A DNA stretch of 30,795 nucleotides, taken from the NCBI GenBank assembly GCA_045602885.1, contig JAZSCJ010000089.1, positions 1 through 30,795 of the forward strand, given 5' to 3'. The stretch comes from JAJPXI01 sp045602885 (lineage in GTDB: Bacteria; Bacillota; Clostridia; Oscillospirales; Oscillospiraceae). How positions within the stretch are numbered: position 1 is the stretch's first letter; each line of letters opens with the position of its first letter. This document shows, in pieces, positions 8,076 through 15,535 of the stretch. Made by a program: the position numbers and the translations under genes. The notes below the pieces were generated by a model that saw only the letters and a program-made list of their open reading frames with translations, was not told the origin of the DNA and made no database searches.

Positions 8076-8295
8076 ATTTAATTAAGTGGTGAAAAAACCT
8101 CCGTACTTTTGCCTGCCTATTGCTATGCTGCCGCTCATTTGACTGAATTGATTCTTGGCTCCGGAGCTGCGTTGCGCCATGATCTGCATCAGAAGCTAAT
8201 CTTTGATTAGGCATCGCACGGCATGCGTTGCCTTGGCGAAGAAAGCGGTTGACTAATCCTGCAACCAGAGTTACCAGCAACACGCAGATAGCAGT
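8076..8295. other. Non-coding stretch after the ECF operon, no gene recognised
   Basis: I see no convincing coding region here. A minus-strand open frame overlaps the end of the transporter gene and has no ribosome binding site or recognisable product. The sequence could be decayed material at the edge of an integrated element, given the tRNA fragment at 8469. Confidence 0.5.
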
Positions 8296-8332
8296 CGAGC
8301 CTCGTTGGTGCATACCAACGAGGTTCGTTTTA
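8296..8332 (+). terminator. Hairpin terminator, probable end of the ECF operon
   Basis: A 14-bp stem (8296-8309 with 8314-8327, one G-T pair) around a GCAT loop runs into TTTTAT. The stem arms contain CCTCGTTG/CAACGAGG, also found in the hairpin at 11244-11281, so it may belong to a dispersed hairpin family. It lies 220 nt beyond the transporter stop codon. Confidence 0.6.
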
Positions 8333-8468
8333 TGACCACAACAACCACCACAGACACCGCCGGGACACGCTCGAACAATGGGTAAAAGAGGTCACAAGAC
8401 GATATGTGTTTTTAGGCGAAAGGGTTAGAAACGGTTAAAAATCGGAACAAATTGAGGTCATGGCGGCG

Positions 8469-8513
8469 ATGGCATTCAAGAGGTCAGCGGTTCGATCCCG
8501 CTTATCTCCACCA
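8469..8513 (+). pseudogene. 3' half of tRNA-Ala(GGC), probable attachment-site remnant
   Basis: The sequence reads as the 3' half of a tRNA: anticodon loop ATGGCAT (8469-8475, anticodon GGC), 3' anticodon stem TCAAG, variable loop AGGTC, T arm AGCGG-TTCGATC-CCGCT, acceptor strand TATCTCC, discriminator A and encoded CCA (8511-8513). Acceptor position 70 is T, as needed for the G3-U70 pair of alanine tRNAs. The 5' stem partner CTTGA and the D arm are absent upstream. A break at the anticodon loop is a classic crossover point for tyrosine-recombinase integration into tRNA genes. Confidence 0.8.
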
Positions 8514-8514
8514 C

Positions 8515-8553
8515 AAAAAAGCATTGAAAACATTGCGTTTTCAGTGCTTTTTT
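8515..8553 (+). terminator. Intrinsic terminator behind the tRNA-Ala fragment
   Basis: The 17-bp stem (8515-8531 with 8537-8553, one T-G pair) has a 5-nt loop and ends in a T run (TTTTTTGTTTTTT). It sits one base after the CCA and looks like the original terminator of the intact tRNA gene. Confidence 0.85.
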
Positions 8554-8712
8554 GTTTTTTGGTGAAAAGAAACCAATGATATTTCTACCATTTTTTACAG
8601 GAGTTGCTTGTATTATTCACACATCATTGATAACATAGAAAATAACAAATTCTGATTTACAGATAGGAGCATAAAAAGAAGCCGGGAGAAATTGTTAGGG
8701 TAGTGATTTGCG

Positions 8713-9090
8713 TTGAAAAACAAACAAATTTTATATGCGTGTTCTTTCTGCGGACTGCTTGCGGTCGAGATTTGCATTGCGCTGTTTATTCACGATGTGT
8801 TTATACGTCCCTATGTAGGCGATATGTTGGTTACTCTTCTGTTGTGCTGTATGTGTCGCATGGCCTTTCCCGACAAAGTACGCCTTCTCCCTGTATTTGT
8901 TTTTCTCTTTTCCGCCTACGTGGAATTCGGCCAATACTTTGATATTGTGGCGATACTGGGGCTTGCCGACAACCGGATCTTGTCCATTGCACTGGGAAGA
9001 ACATTCTCGTGGCTGGATCTTGCGTGTTATGCGCTCGGATGTATCGCAGCATTTGGTCTGGATGAGATCATTCGCAGAAACAATGATTGA
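8713..9090 (+). CDS. DUF2809-family small membrane protein
   Basis: This 125-residue protein has four hydrophobic segments (about 7-27, 37-55, 58-78, 95-117). The motif FIRPYVGDMLVTLLL followed by a Phe-Pro-rich second helix is what I recall for the DUF2809 family, whose function is unknown. The only early start in the frame is TTG at 8713, because a TGA lies at 8704-8706. An AGGG at 8697-8700 is a weak ribosome binding site. The gene stands alone between the tRNA fragment and a convergent operon. Confidence 0.75.
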   Translation: MKNKQILYACSFCGLLAVEICIALFIHDVFIRPYVGDMLVTLLLCCMCRMAFPDKVRLLPVFVFLFSAYVEFGQYFDIVAILGLADNRILSIALGRTFSWLDLACYALGCIAAFGLDEIIRRNND

Positions 9091-9133
9091 CCGAATGCCG
9101 GTTCTCTACGGAAATATACATATGCTCAGTGAT

Positions 9134-9170
9134 AGCAAAGGGTCGGAGATTGGTTCTCCGACCCTTTGCT
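9134..9170. terminator. Hairpin between convergent genes
   Basis: A perfect 16-bp stem (AGCAAAGGGTCGGAGA at 9134-9149 with its complement at 9155-9170) has a 5-nt loop. It lies between the DUF2809 gene and the end of the minus-strand ABC operon, so it can serve both directions. Neither side has a long T run, so it may be a weak terminator or an RNA 3' stabiliser. Confidence 0.6.
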
Positions 9171-9173
9171 CAC

Positions 9174-9980
9174 TTATTCAAGATTCAATCGATTTTTGAG
9201 ACAGTAATGGGTAATCCCATAGAAAATCGCGGCAATCGCAGCAGACAGGACGCACATGGCAAGCAGTAAGATATCCAGCGAAGCAGGATTATCCAACCAG
9301 GAACTCAGCCACAAATCGATTCCCGAAGATGTTATGGCGATCATTGCAATGCCACTGATCAACCGCAGCGCAAACTGCATGATAAAATAAGCGGCAACGG
9401 ACAACAGCATCTTGTGACTGGCAAAGCTATGCCCCACAGCGAGGGCGGCATAGAACTGGAAACATGCGCCGGCACATCCCAAAAGGATAAGCAGCAGAAA
9501 CTCCAGAACATACGCGATCACATGAGCCACCTCAAGGTTAAACTCGAACACGCTGAACAGCTGGCGCAATCCATCGCGAATTTCTTCTACCAGCGTCATA
9601 TCAAAGGCCAGGATCATACAAGCAAGTACCACAACGATCGCGGTAACAATAAACCAGAAGAGAGAGATCAGGAACTTAGACCAGATCAGCTGATGTACAG
9701 ATACCGGAAGGGTCATCGTTACATACCCTTCATCCAGAAGCAGGTTTTTATAAAAACGCTCAAGCATCAGCAAAAAAGCCATGATACAGACCGCAGCGAT
9801 GGCAATCACAAAGGCTGCCATCAAAAGGACACCCAACAAATTTAAGATCTGGTTGTCGGTTTCCATCAGTCCCCGTACAGAAAAGTTTCCGCCAACTGCC
9901 GTAATAAGGACCACAAGCGACAGGGGCAGCATGATACGCCCAGAGGCACGCAGCTCATGCTTCATCAATTTTCTTAGCAT
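9174..9980 (-). CDS. ABC-2 type transporter permease (YtrC/D-type)
   Basis: This 268-residue integral membrane protein starts MLRKLMKHELRASGR, a charged amphipathic N-terminus typical of ABC-2 permeases. Six hydrophobic segments follow, at about residues 17-35, 48-72, 108-130, 155-180, 190-212 and 232-256. Its start overlaps the end of the ATPase gene by 7 nt. It should form the membrane part of an exporter with that ATPase, under the YtrA-type repressor upstream. In Bacillus the related ytr operon responds to cell-wall-active antibiotics. The substrate here is unknown. Confidence 0.85.
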   Translation of the reverse strand: MLRKLMKHELRASGRIMLPLSLVVLITAVGGNFSVRGLMETDNQILNLLGVLLMAAFVIAIAAVCIMAFLLMLERFYKNLLLDEGYVTMTLPVSVHQLIWSKFLISLFWFIVTAIVVVLACMILAFDMTLVEEIRDGLRQLFSVFEFNLEVAHVIAYVLEFLLLILLGCAGACFQFYAALAVGHSFASHKMLLSVAAYFIMQFALRLISGIAMIAITSSGIDLWLSSWLDNPASLDILLLAMCVLSAAIAAIFYGITHYCLKNRLNLE

Positions 9981-10669
9981 TTGAACACCTCCCGGAACAG
10001 TGCATCCACACTCATGCCCTTCTCTTCGCGGATCTCATCCACGGAAGATTGGAGCACCAGACGGCCTTGATTGAGAAAGACCACCTCATCCAGCACCTTC
10101 TCCACGTCGGAAATCAGGTGGGTGGAGATCACCACGGCCGCTTCGGGATTATAGTTGCTGATGATCGTGGACAGGATATAATCTCTCGTGGCCGGATCGA
10201 CACCGCCGATGGGTTCGTCCAGAAGATATAGCTTTGCCGAGCGGCTCATCACCATGATCAGCTGTACCTTTTCTCGGGTGCCCTTGCTCATCTGCTTGAT
10301 CCGCTGTTTGGCGGGGATATTCAGATGCGCAAGCATCTCTTCCGCGGCATCTCTGCGGAAATCACTGTAAAAGTCCTGGTAAAAATCCATCAACTGGCTT
10401 GTGGTCATCCACAGCGGGATGGAGGTGCGCTCCGGAAGATAGCTGACTTGAGCGTGGGTTTCCCTGCCCGGTGCCGCACCGCAGATCTCAATACTTCCAT
10501 CGGTGGGGGTCAGCAATCCGTTCGCAAGCTTGATCAACGTCGTTTTGCCGCTGCCGTTGGGGCCGAGCAGACCCACGATCCGGCCGGGCTGGATCTCAAA
10601 ATCTACATCCACCAACGCCGGAGTATGTCCGTACTGCTTCGTCAGATGCTTACAACTCAAAACACTCAT
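9974..10669 (-). CDS. ABC transporter ATP-binding protein (YtrB-type)
   Basis: This 231-residue ATPase has Walker A GPNGSGKTT (36-44), Walker B LYLLDEP (147-153) and H-loop H184 in STHL. The signature is the degenerate MSKGTREK (127-134) in place of LSGGQ, which is usual for the YtrB/EcsA-like exporter ATPases paired with small GntR regulators. Its ATG overlaps the stop of the GntR gene (4-nt overlap) and its end overlaps the permease, so the three genes are translationally coupled. Confidence 0.92.
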   Translation of the reverse strand: MSVLSCKHLTKQYGHTPALVDVDFEIQPGRIVGLLGPNGSGKTTLIKLANGLLTPTDGSIEICGAAPGRETHAQVSYLPERTSIPLWMTTSQLMDFYQDFYSDFRRDAAEEMLAHLNIPAKQRIKQMSKGTREKVQLIMVMSRSAKLYLLDEPIGGVDPATRDYILSTIISNYNPEAAVVISTHLISDVEKVLDEVVFLNQGRLVLQSSVDEIREEKGMSVDALFREVFKC

Positions 10670-11043
10670 TCCTGTTGGTCCTCCTTCCCGGACTCGGTCT
10701 GAAGCAGAGCGATGATCTCATTGCGCTCAAAGCCCAGATCGTTCATTGCGGTCAGAAACACGCGAACGTGCCGCTGCGCCAAACCTCGTTTTGTTTTCTC
10801 GATCATGTTGTTATCCTCCGTTACGAGTCTGCCGGTGGTTCGCTGGCTGTATACCAGCCCATCCCGTTCCAGCTCCGCCATAGCTCGCTGCATCGTATTC
10901 GGGTTGACCCCGGCCTCCGTCGCCAAATCACGAACCGAGGGAAGCCGCTCCCCGGGCGGAAATTCCTTTGTCACAATGCCCACCTTGATCTGCTCCACCA
11001 ACTGTGTATAGATCGGGGCATCCGTTGTGAATTGCCACTTCAT
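10666..11043 (-). CDS. GntR-family transcriptional regulator (YtrA subfamily)
   Basis: The protein has 125 residues. Residues about 10-75 form the winged helix typical of GntR (PIYTQLVEQIKVGI, GERLPSVRDLATEAGVNPNT, RAMAELERDGLV). The short C-terminal tail of about 50 residues with no ligand domain places it in the YtrA subfamily. It is the first gene of a repressor/ATPase/permease operon. The ribosome binding site GGAGG lies just upstream. An inverted repeat over the promoter is the likely autoregulatory operator. Confidence 0.93.
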   Translation of the reverse strand: MKWQFTTDAPIYTQLVEQIKVGIVTKEFPPGERLPSVRDLATEAGVNPNTMQRAMAELERDGLVYSQRTTGRLVTEDNNMIEKTKRGLAQRHVRVFLTAMNDLGFERNEIIALLQTESGKEDQQE

Positions 11044-11066
11044 AGTGCACCTCCGTTTCCGTGTTA

Positions 11067-11105
11067 TTGTATTAAGATACTAATACAACAATACAAACTT
11101 GTCAA
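11067..11105 (-). promoter_or_regulatory. Promoter of the ytr-like operon with overlapping operator
   Basis: On the minus strand, TTGACA (11100-11105) and TAGTAT (11077-11082) are spaced by 17 bp. The inverted repeat TTGTATTA-AGATAC-TAATACAA (11067-11088) covers the -10 region. This is the shape expected for a YtrA-type operator, so the GntR protein probably represses its own operon. Confidence 0.8.
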
Positions 11106-11169
11106 GCCTTTTTGCAAAAAAATTTTGAGATGGTGCGGCTGGCGGTATTCTTATACGGGAAGATATGGC

Positions 11170-11295
11170 GCAACAAGGTTTGCTTTATTGCGATTTTCTT
11201 GCGTTTCCTCATCGTGCTTGATGTGCGGATGTATGGAAAAAAGAACCTCGTTGCACCCGATCAAACGGGTGCAACGAGGTTTTGTTTTACTGCGA
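11170..11295. repeat. Imperfect direct repeat of about 25 bp
   Basis: The sequence at 11170-11193 (GCAACAAGGTTTGCTTTATT then GCGA) is closely repeated at 11271-11295 (GCAACGAGGTTTTGTTTTAC then TGCGA). The second copy overlaps the right arm of the hairpin at 11244-11281. No protein is recognisable here. Confidence 0.6.
11244..11281 (-). terminator. Strong hairpin, terminator for the minus-strand gene at 11314
   Basis: A 16-bp stem (11244-11259 with 11266-11281) has a 6-nt loop. On the minus strand it is followed by TCTTTTTT, and on the plus strand by TTGTTTTA. It lies 32 nt downstream of the stop of the gene ending at 11314. Confidence 0.8.
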
Positions 11296-11313
11296 CGGTG
11301 AACTACCAAAAAT

Positions 11314-12186
11314 TTAAACAAGCTCGCGATAGAATTCCTCAAATGCGTTTGAGGTGGAATTCCATTCCAAAATCAGATCGCCGTTTTGGGCATGGAGTTT
11401 ACGGACTGCGAATTTACCGCAGAATGTGTTTGCGTCTTTTTGGTAGACGCTGAAGACATAGAAACGACGATTGTTCAATACAATGCTATCTTCGTTGACC
11501 AGATAATGCTCCTTGATTTCCAGCTTTCGTTTTCGCAAAAGTTTCGATTGCAGGAGCATGAGGGCATGGATGTGTGGTGTCTGCTGATAAGAATTCATAT
11601 GCAGATCCATATGATCCTTGATGCGGTCACAGATGAGAGAGGGGCGGAGCGCATCGGGTTTTCCAAGATTGTAGAAGCAGACCACAATGGAGTGCAGATG
11701 CTCGACGATCTGTTGGTAGAGCTCGGTATTTCTTGTTCGGTAGACCAGCTCAAACAGCGTCAGCCAAAGGGTGCCGCAGGTCTCCCGCTGAAGTCCGACA
11801 AGTTCGCACAATTGCGTATAGACACCGGTTCTTGAAATGGCCGCTTCGATCAATTGGGCGTGATTGTATTTGGACTCCCGGTTTAAGAGAAGCGTTTTTA
11901 GTCGATCTTCCTGTTGCGGATAGATCGTTCCCTGGGCGGATAGGACTTCGCCGATGGCAAACAGCGGTGCCAATTTTGCGTCGCTGAAAAAGGCATCGTC
12001 CAAACCGATGGGGCCGGCCTCCTGGACAAGAACGTCAATGGCGTCATCCAGGTCGTGGATCGCGGCATGAAACTGAACAAGGCAATCGTCGCGGAAGGCG
12101 AGGAATGCCTTGGTCTGCCTGCGCGCTTGTCGCTCATTCTTCCAGTGGTCGATATGAAAGAAGCAAGAGGAATCAAACCAGCTCAT
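11314..12186 (-). CDS. Hypothetical protein, 290 residues
   Basis: I do not recognise a family. The start is well supported by AAGGAGG at good spacing upstream. The protein is soluble and mostly helical from residue 20 to 215 (TKAFLAFRDDCLVQFHAA and similar amphipathic stretches). A beta-rich C-terminus follows (EIKEHYLVNEDSIVLNNRRF, FCGKFAVRKLHAQNGDLILE), which could be a small binding or WYL-like module, but no diagnostic motif is visible. It forms a single-gene unit with its own terminator. The function is unknown. Confidence 0.7.
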   Translation of the reverse strand: MSWFDSSCFFHIDHWKNERQARRQTKAFLAFRDDCLVQFHAAIHDLDDAIDVLVQEAGPIGLDDAFFSDAKLAPLFAIGEVLSAQGTIYPQQEDRLKTLLLNRESKYNHAQLIEAAISRTGVYTQLCELVGLQRETCGTLWLTLFELVYRTRNTELYQQIVEHLHSIVVCFYNLGKPDALRPSLICDRIKDHMDLHMNSYQQTPHIHALMLLQSKLLRKRKLEIKEHYLVNEDSIVLNNRRFYVFSVYQKDANTFCGKFAVRKLHAQNGDLILEWNSTSNAFEEFYRELV

Positions 12187-12227
12187 ACAAAAACCTCCTT
12201 ATCTTGCCATGATGATATCAGACGTGA

Positions 12228-12245
12228 AGTCCCATTATCGGGACT
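12228..12245. promoter_or_regulatory. Short inverted repeat upstream of the hypothetical gene
   Basis: AGTCCC-ATTATC-GGGACT is a perfect 6+6+6 inverted repeat 42 bp upstream of the start codon at 12186. It may be an operator or a leader hairpin. Nothing identifies the binding protein. Confidence 0.35.
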
Positions 12246-12304
12246 ATTTCAACGATAGAGCATCGAAATGCATTTCTTTCCGGCCAAACAGTTTTGCCAT
12301 GTAC

Positions 12305-12335
12305 AACGGGCGCAAGCGATTCGCTTGCGCCCGTT
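12305..12335 (-). terminator. Hairpin after the sugar isomerase gene
   Basis: A perfect 14-bp GC-rich stem (AACGGGCGCAAGCG with its complement) and a 3-nt loop lie about 20 nt downstream of the isomerase stop on the minus strand. No T run follows, so termination would be inefficient or the hairpin may protect the 3' end. Confidence 0.55.
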
Positions 12336-12353
12336 CGGCATCGTACTGCAAAA

Positions 12354-13823
12354 TCACGCCCAGGGGTTTTCGCCGGGGTAAGGCAGGCTCTTGGGCTGAT
12401 TGTAGGCGATGTCCTGCACGCCCAGATAGCGGAAGACCTCGAACAGCGCCTTGCCATAGTGGCCAAAGGCCACCGCGCCGTGGTGGGGATAGCGCTTGCC
12501 CACCAGTACATGGCGGTAGAAGCGGCCCATTTCAGAAATTGCGAAGATTCCGATGCCGCCGAAAGACCGGGTAGGAACGTCCAGAACCTCGCCCTGTGCG
12601 ATATACGAGCGCAGCGTGCCCTCGCTGTCGCACTGCAGGCGGTAGAAGGTCACGTCGGATGCGGCGATATCGCCCTCCAGCGTGCCGCGAGTGATATCGG
12701 GCGTGCCGCCGTTTTCCAGCAGCCGGTTCTGGATCAGCTGATACTTGACGGCACAGTTGCCGCACATCTTGCAGCTGGGGGTGTTGCCGCAGTGGAAGCC
12801 CATGAAGGTGTCGGTGATCTTGTAGTCGTACTTACCCTTGATATCTTCGTCATAAATGTACTGGGGAACCGTGTTGTTGATGTCCAGCAAAGTCACGGCA
12901 TCGCCGGAAACGCAGGCGCCGATGTACTCGGACAGCGCGCCGTAAATATCCACTTCGCAGGCCACGGGGATGCCACGGGCGGCCAGACGGGAGTTGACAT
13001 AGCAGGGCTCAAAGCCAAATTCCTCCGGGAATGCCGGCCAGCACTTGTCGGCAAAGACGACGTACTTTCGTGCGCCCTTATGCTGCTGCGCCCAATCCAG
13101 CAGGGTCAGCTCAAACTGCGCCATGCGTTCCAGCAGATCGGGATAGATCCGCCCTTCGCCCATTTCGGCGAGCATATCGGCGCAGACTTCGGGGATGCGG
13201 GGGTCATCTTTGTGGGCGCGATAGGACACCAGCAGGTCTAGCTCGGAATTTTCCTCGATTTCCACACCCAACTCGTACAGACCCTTGATAGGGGCGTTGC
13301 AGGCAAAGAAGTCCTGTGGCCGGGGCCCGAAGGTGATGATCTTCAGATTCTTTACACCCACGATAGCGCGGGCGATGGGAACAAACTCCCGGATCATCCG
13401 GGCGATTTCTTCGGCGGTGCCCACGGGATACTCGGGTATGTATGCCTTGAGCCGGCGCAGACCCAGATTATAGGAGCAGTTGAGCATACCGCAGTAGGCG
13501 TCGCCGCGGCCGTTGATCATGTCGCCGTCGCCCTCGGCGGCGGCCACGTACATCACCGGGCCGTCAAACTTCTGGGCGATGAGCGTTTCGGGTGTTTCGG
13601 GGCCAAAGTTGCCCAGAAAGACCACCAGCGCGTTGCATCCGGCGGCCGTCACATCCTTGAGCGCGGCCAGCGCGTCCGTTTCATTCTCCACCGTGGTGGG
13701 GCACTCGTAAAGACCCTCGCCATAGGCGGCAACGATGTTCTTGCGGCGCTGGGTGGACAGGGCGATGGGGAAGCAGTCGCGGGATACGGCAATGATACCA
13801 AGCTTGATTTCGGGAATGTTCAC
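12354..13823 (-). CDS. L-fucose/L-arabinose isomerase family protein
   Basis: The protein has 489 residues, close to the 470-500 of this family. The start is GTG (13821-13823) behind AAGGAGG. Family features include FLGNFGPETPETL in the N-terminal half, DKCWPAF and the metal-site-type segment ACEVDIYGA in the middle, and HCGNTP followed by the barrel-like C-terminal domain (DVTFYRLQCDSEG). Enzymes of this group interconvert aldoses and ketoses with Mn2+. The partner kinase gene directly upstream (35-bp gap) would phosphorylate the ketose. The exact sugar cannot be told; L-fucose, L-arabinose, D-arabinose and rarer sugars are possible. A cysteine-rich patch (PSCKMCGNC) after the HCG motif is notable. 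Confidence 0.85.
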   Translation of the reverse strand: MNIPEIKLGIIAVSRDCFPIALSTQRRKNIVAAYGEGLYECPTTVENETDALAALKDVTAAGCNALVVFLGNFGPETPETLIAQKFDGPVMYVAAAEGDGDMINGRGDAYCGMLNCSYNLGLRRLKAYIPEYPVGTAEEIARMIREFVPIARAIVGVKNLKIITFGPRPQDFFACNAPIKGLYELGVEIEENSELDLLVSYRAHKDDPRIPEVCADMLAEMGEGRIYPDLLERMAQFELTLLDWAQQHKGARKYVVFADKCWPAFPEEFGFEPCYVNSRLAARGIPVACEVDIYGALSEYIGACVSGDAVTLLDINNTVPQYIYDEDIKGKYDYKITDTFMGFHCGNTPSCKMCGNCAVKYQLIQNRLLENGGTPDITRGTLEGDIAASDVTFYRLQCDSEGTLRSYIAQGEVLDVPTRSFGGIGIFAISEMGRFYRHVLVGKRYPHHGAVAFGHYGKALFEVFRYLGVQDIAYNQPKSLPYPGENPWA

Positions 13824-13858
13824 AGCAAATCCTCCTTATAATTGCGGTCAGATCACTC

Positions 13859-15334
13859 TTATTGCATCGCTGCAAAGAGCTCTTTGCAGGCGGGGTAGAT
13901 GCGCTTGAACTGCTGATAGCGCGCTTCGTAGCGGGCGGTCAGTTCGGGTTTTGGCTGAACTTGAGCGGCGACCTCCACCAGCGCGTCGGCGGCAGCTTGT
14001 ACTGATGCAAATTGTCCGCAGCCAACCATAGCAAGCATAGCGCCGCCATAGCCGGGACCCTGCTCGGTTTTCAGAATGTTCAGGGGGATGCCCAGCACAT
14101 TGGCAAAGATGGTTCTCCACAACGGCGATTTAGAGCCGCCGCCGCAGAGGTTGGAGTGGGGGATATCGATTCCCAGGCTTTTCGCAACCTCGAAACAGTC
14201 CCGCATGGCAAAGGCCACGCCTTCCAGCACCGCCTGCACCAGATCGGCGCGCGTGGTGTCCATGGTCATGCCGAGGAAGGTGCCCCGGGCCCGGGTGTCG
14301 TTGATGGGGCTGCGTTCACCCATGAGGTAGGGCAGAAAATATACGTGGTTGTCCCCCAGCTTGTCTTCGGTGATCTTCGCTTGTTCGGCGGCGTAATCGT
14401 GGGTTTGGAGGATATCCTCGCACAGCCACTTGTTGCAGGATGCGGCAGACAGCATACAACCCATCAGATGATAGCCGCCGTCGGCATGGGCAAAGGCGTG
14501 AAGGGCGTTGTTGGGGTCCACGCCAAAGCGATCGGACGAGATAAAAAGGGTGCCGGAGGTGCCAAGACTGATGTTACAGCCACCCTTGCCAACCGTTCCC
14601 GTGCCCACAGCGGCGGCCGCGTTGTCGCCGGCTCCGGCCACGACCTTGACGTGCTTGGGCAGACCGAGCGTTTTGGCGGCTTCAGAGGTCAGCGTGCCGA
14701 CCACCGCAAAGCTTTCAAACAACGTGGGCATGACTTCTTCGGCAATGCCGCAGATGGAAAGCATCTGCTTGCTCCAGCACTTGTGCTGCACATCCAGCAA
14801 AAGCATACCTGATGCATCGGAATAGTCGCAGCAATGCACGCCGGTGAGCCGGTAGTTGATGTAATCTTTGGGCAGCATGATCTTTGCGATTTTTTGGAAG
14901 TGTTCCGGCTCGTTTTCCTTCATCCAAAGCAGCTTGGGGGCGGTAAATCCCGCAAAGGCGATGTTGGCGGTCAGATTGGACAGCGTCTGCTTGCCGACCA
15001 CACGGTTTAGGTAATCCACCTGCGCGGCAGTCCGACCGTCGTTCCAAAGGATGGCGGGGCGGATGACGCGATCGTCTTTGTCCAGTGCCACCAGGCCATG
15101 CATCTGACCGGCAGCACCGATGCCCACAACCAAAGAGGGGTCAAATCCCTCCAACAGTTGAGGGATCCCGTCACTCACCGCCGCCCACCAGTCGGAAGGG
15201 TTTTGCTCCGACCAGCCGGGCTGGGGGAAGTATAATTGGTATTCCTTGCTGACTTCACGCAAGATTGCGCCGGTTTCGTCCACCAGCAGCAACTTGGTTG
15301 CAGATGTGCCTAAGTCGATTCCGATATACAGCAT
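13859..15334 (-). CDS. xylB: Xylulokinase-like FGGY carbohydrate kinase
   Basis: The protein has 491 residues. It begins MLYIGIDLGTSATKLLLVDE, the phosphate-1 motif of FGGY kinases. The ATG at 15334 is preferred because AAAGGAG sits 8 nt upstream; a GTG three codons earlier is too close to that site. Conserved XylB features are GWSEQNPSDWW, GAAGQMHGLVALD, ILWNDGRT, the adenosine-type GTSGT segment, MGERSPIND and LCGGGSKSPLW. It is the first gene of a two-gene operon with the isomerase. XylB-like kinases accept D-xylulose and sometimes other ketoses, so the specificity should be read together with the isomerase. Confidence 0.9.
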   Translation of the reverse strand: MLYIGIDLGTSATKLLLVDETGAILREVSKEYQLYFPQPGWSEQNPSDWWAAVSDGIPQLLEGFDPSLVVGIGAAGQMHGLVALDKDDRVIRPAILWNDGRTAAQVDYLNRVVGKQTLSNLTANIAFAGFTAPKLLWMKENEPEHFQKIAKIMLPKDYINYRLTGVHCCDYSDASGMLLLDVQHKCWSKQMLSICGIAEEVMPTLFESFAVVGTLTSEAAKTLGLPKHVKVVAGAGDNAAAAVGTGTVGKGGCNISLGTSGTLFISSDRFGVDPNNALHAFAHADGGYHLMGCMLSAASCNKWLCEDILQTHDYAAEQAKITEDKLGDNHVYFLPYLMGERSPINDTRARGTFLGMTMDTTRADLVQAVLEGVAFAMRDCFEVAKSLGIDIPHSNLCGGGSKSPLWRTIFANVLGIPLNILKTEQGPGYGGAMLAMVGCGQFASVQAAADALVEVAAQVQPKPELTARYEARYQQFKRIYPACKELFAAMQ

Positions 15335-15390
15335 CAAGCACACTCCTTTGGAAGGGGGATTGTATGGTGTCGATAAGTTGAGTTTAGTCC

Positions 15391-15396
15391 ATTATA
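15391..15396 (-). promoter_or_regulatory. Possible -10 element of the kinase/isomerase operon
   Basis: TATAAT on the minus strand lies 57 nt before the kinase start. No good -35 is seen at 16-18 bp, so the promoter may need an activator. Confidence 0.4.
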
Positions 15397-15446
15397 TCGG
15401 AAAAGTAAATGGCGATCTTTTGGATGGTGGCCGGGAGGGAATCCTA

Positions 15447-15475
15447 TTGACTTTACGGGAAAGTGAATATATAAT
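15447..15475 (+). promoter_or_regulatory. Promoter of the TetR-type regulator gene
   Basis: TTGACT (15447-15452), a 17-bp spacer and a perfect TATAAT (15470-15475) form a strong sigma-A promoter. It points at the regulator at 15536 and away from the kinase operon. Confidence 0.85.
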
Positions 15476-15483
15476 GTGAATAG

Positions 15484-15518
15484 ATTTATATAAATATATT
15501 TATACAAACACATTTATA
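15484..15518 (+). repeat. Three direct repeats ATTTATA spaced 14 bp, possible operator
   Basis: ATTTATA occurs at 15484-15490, 15498-15504 and 15512-15518, with an exact 14-bp period. The repeats lie immediately downstream of the predicted transcription start of the regulator gene. This position suits autorepression. TetR proteins usually bind inverted repeats, so the direct arrangement is unusual. Confidence 0.6.
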
Positions 15519-15535
15519 TTATGGGGAGGGAAGCT

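Noticed and set aside
8047..8313. Small minus-strand frame of 88 codons
   Set aside because: It overlaps the end of the transporter gene and the hairpin at 8296, and has no ribosome binding site or similarity I can recognise.
11112..11453. Small plus-strand frame of 113 codons
   Set aside because: It crosses the repeat and hairpin region and runs antisense into the hypothetical gene at 11314. It has no start signal.
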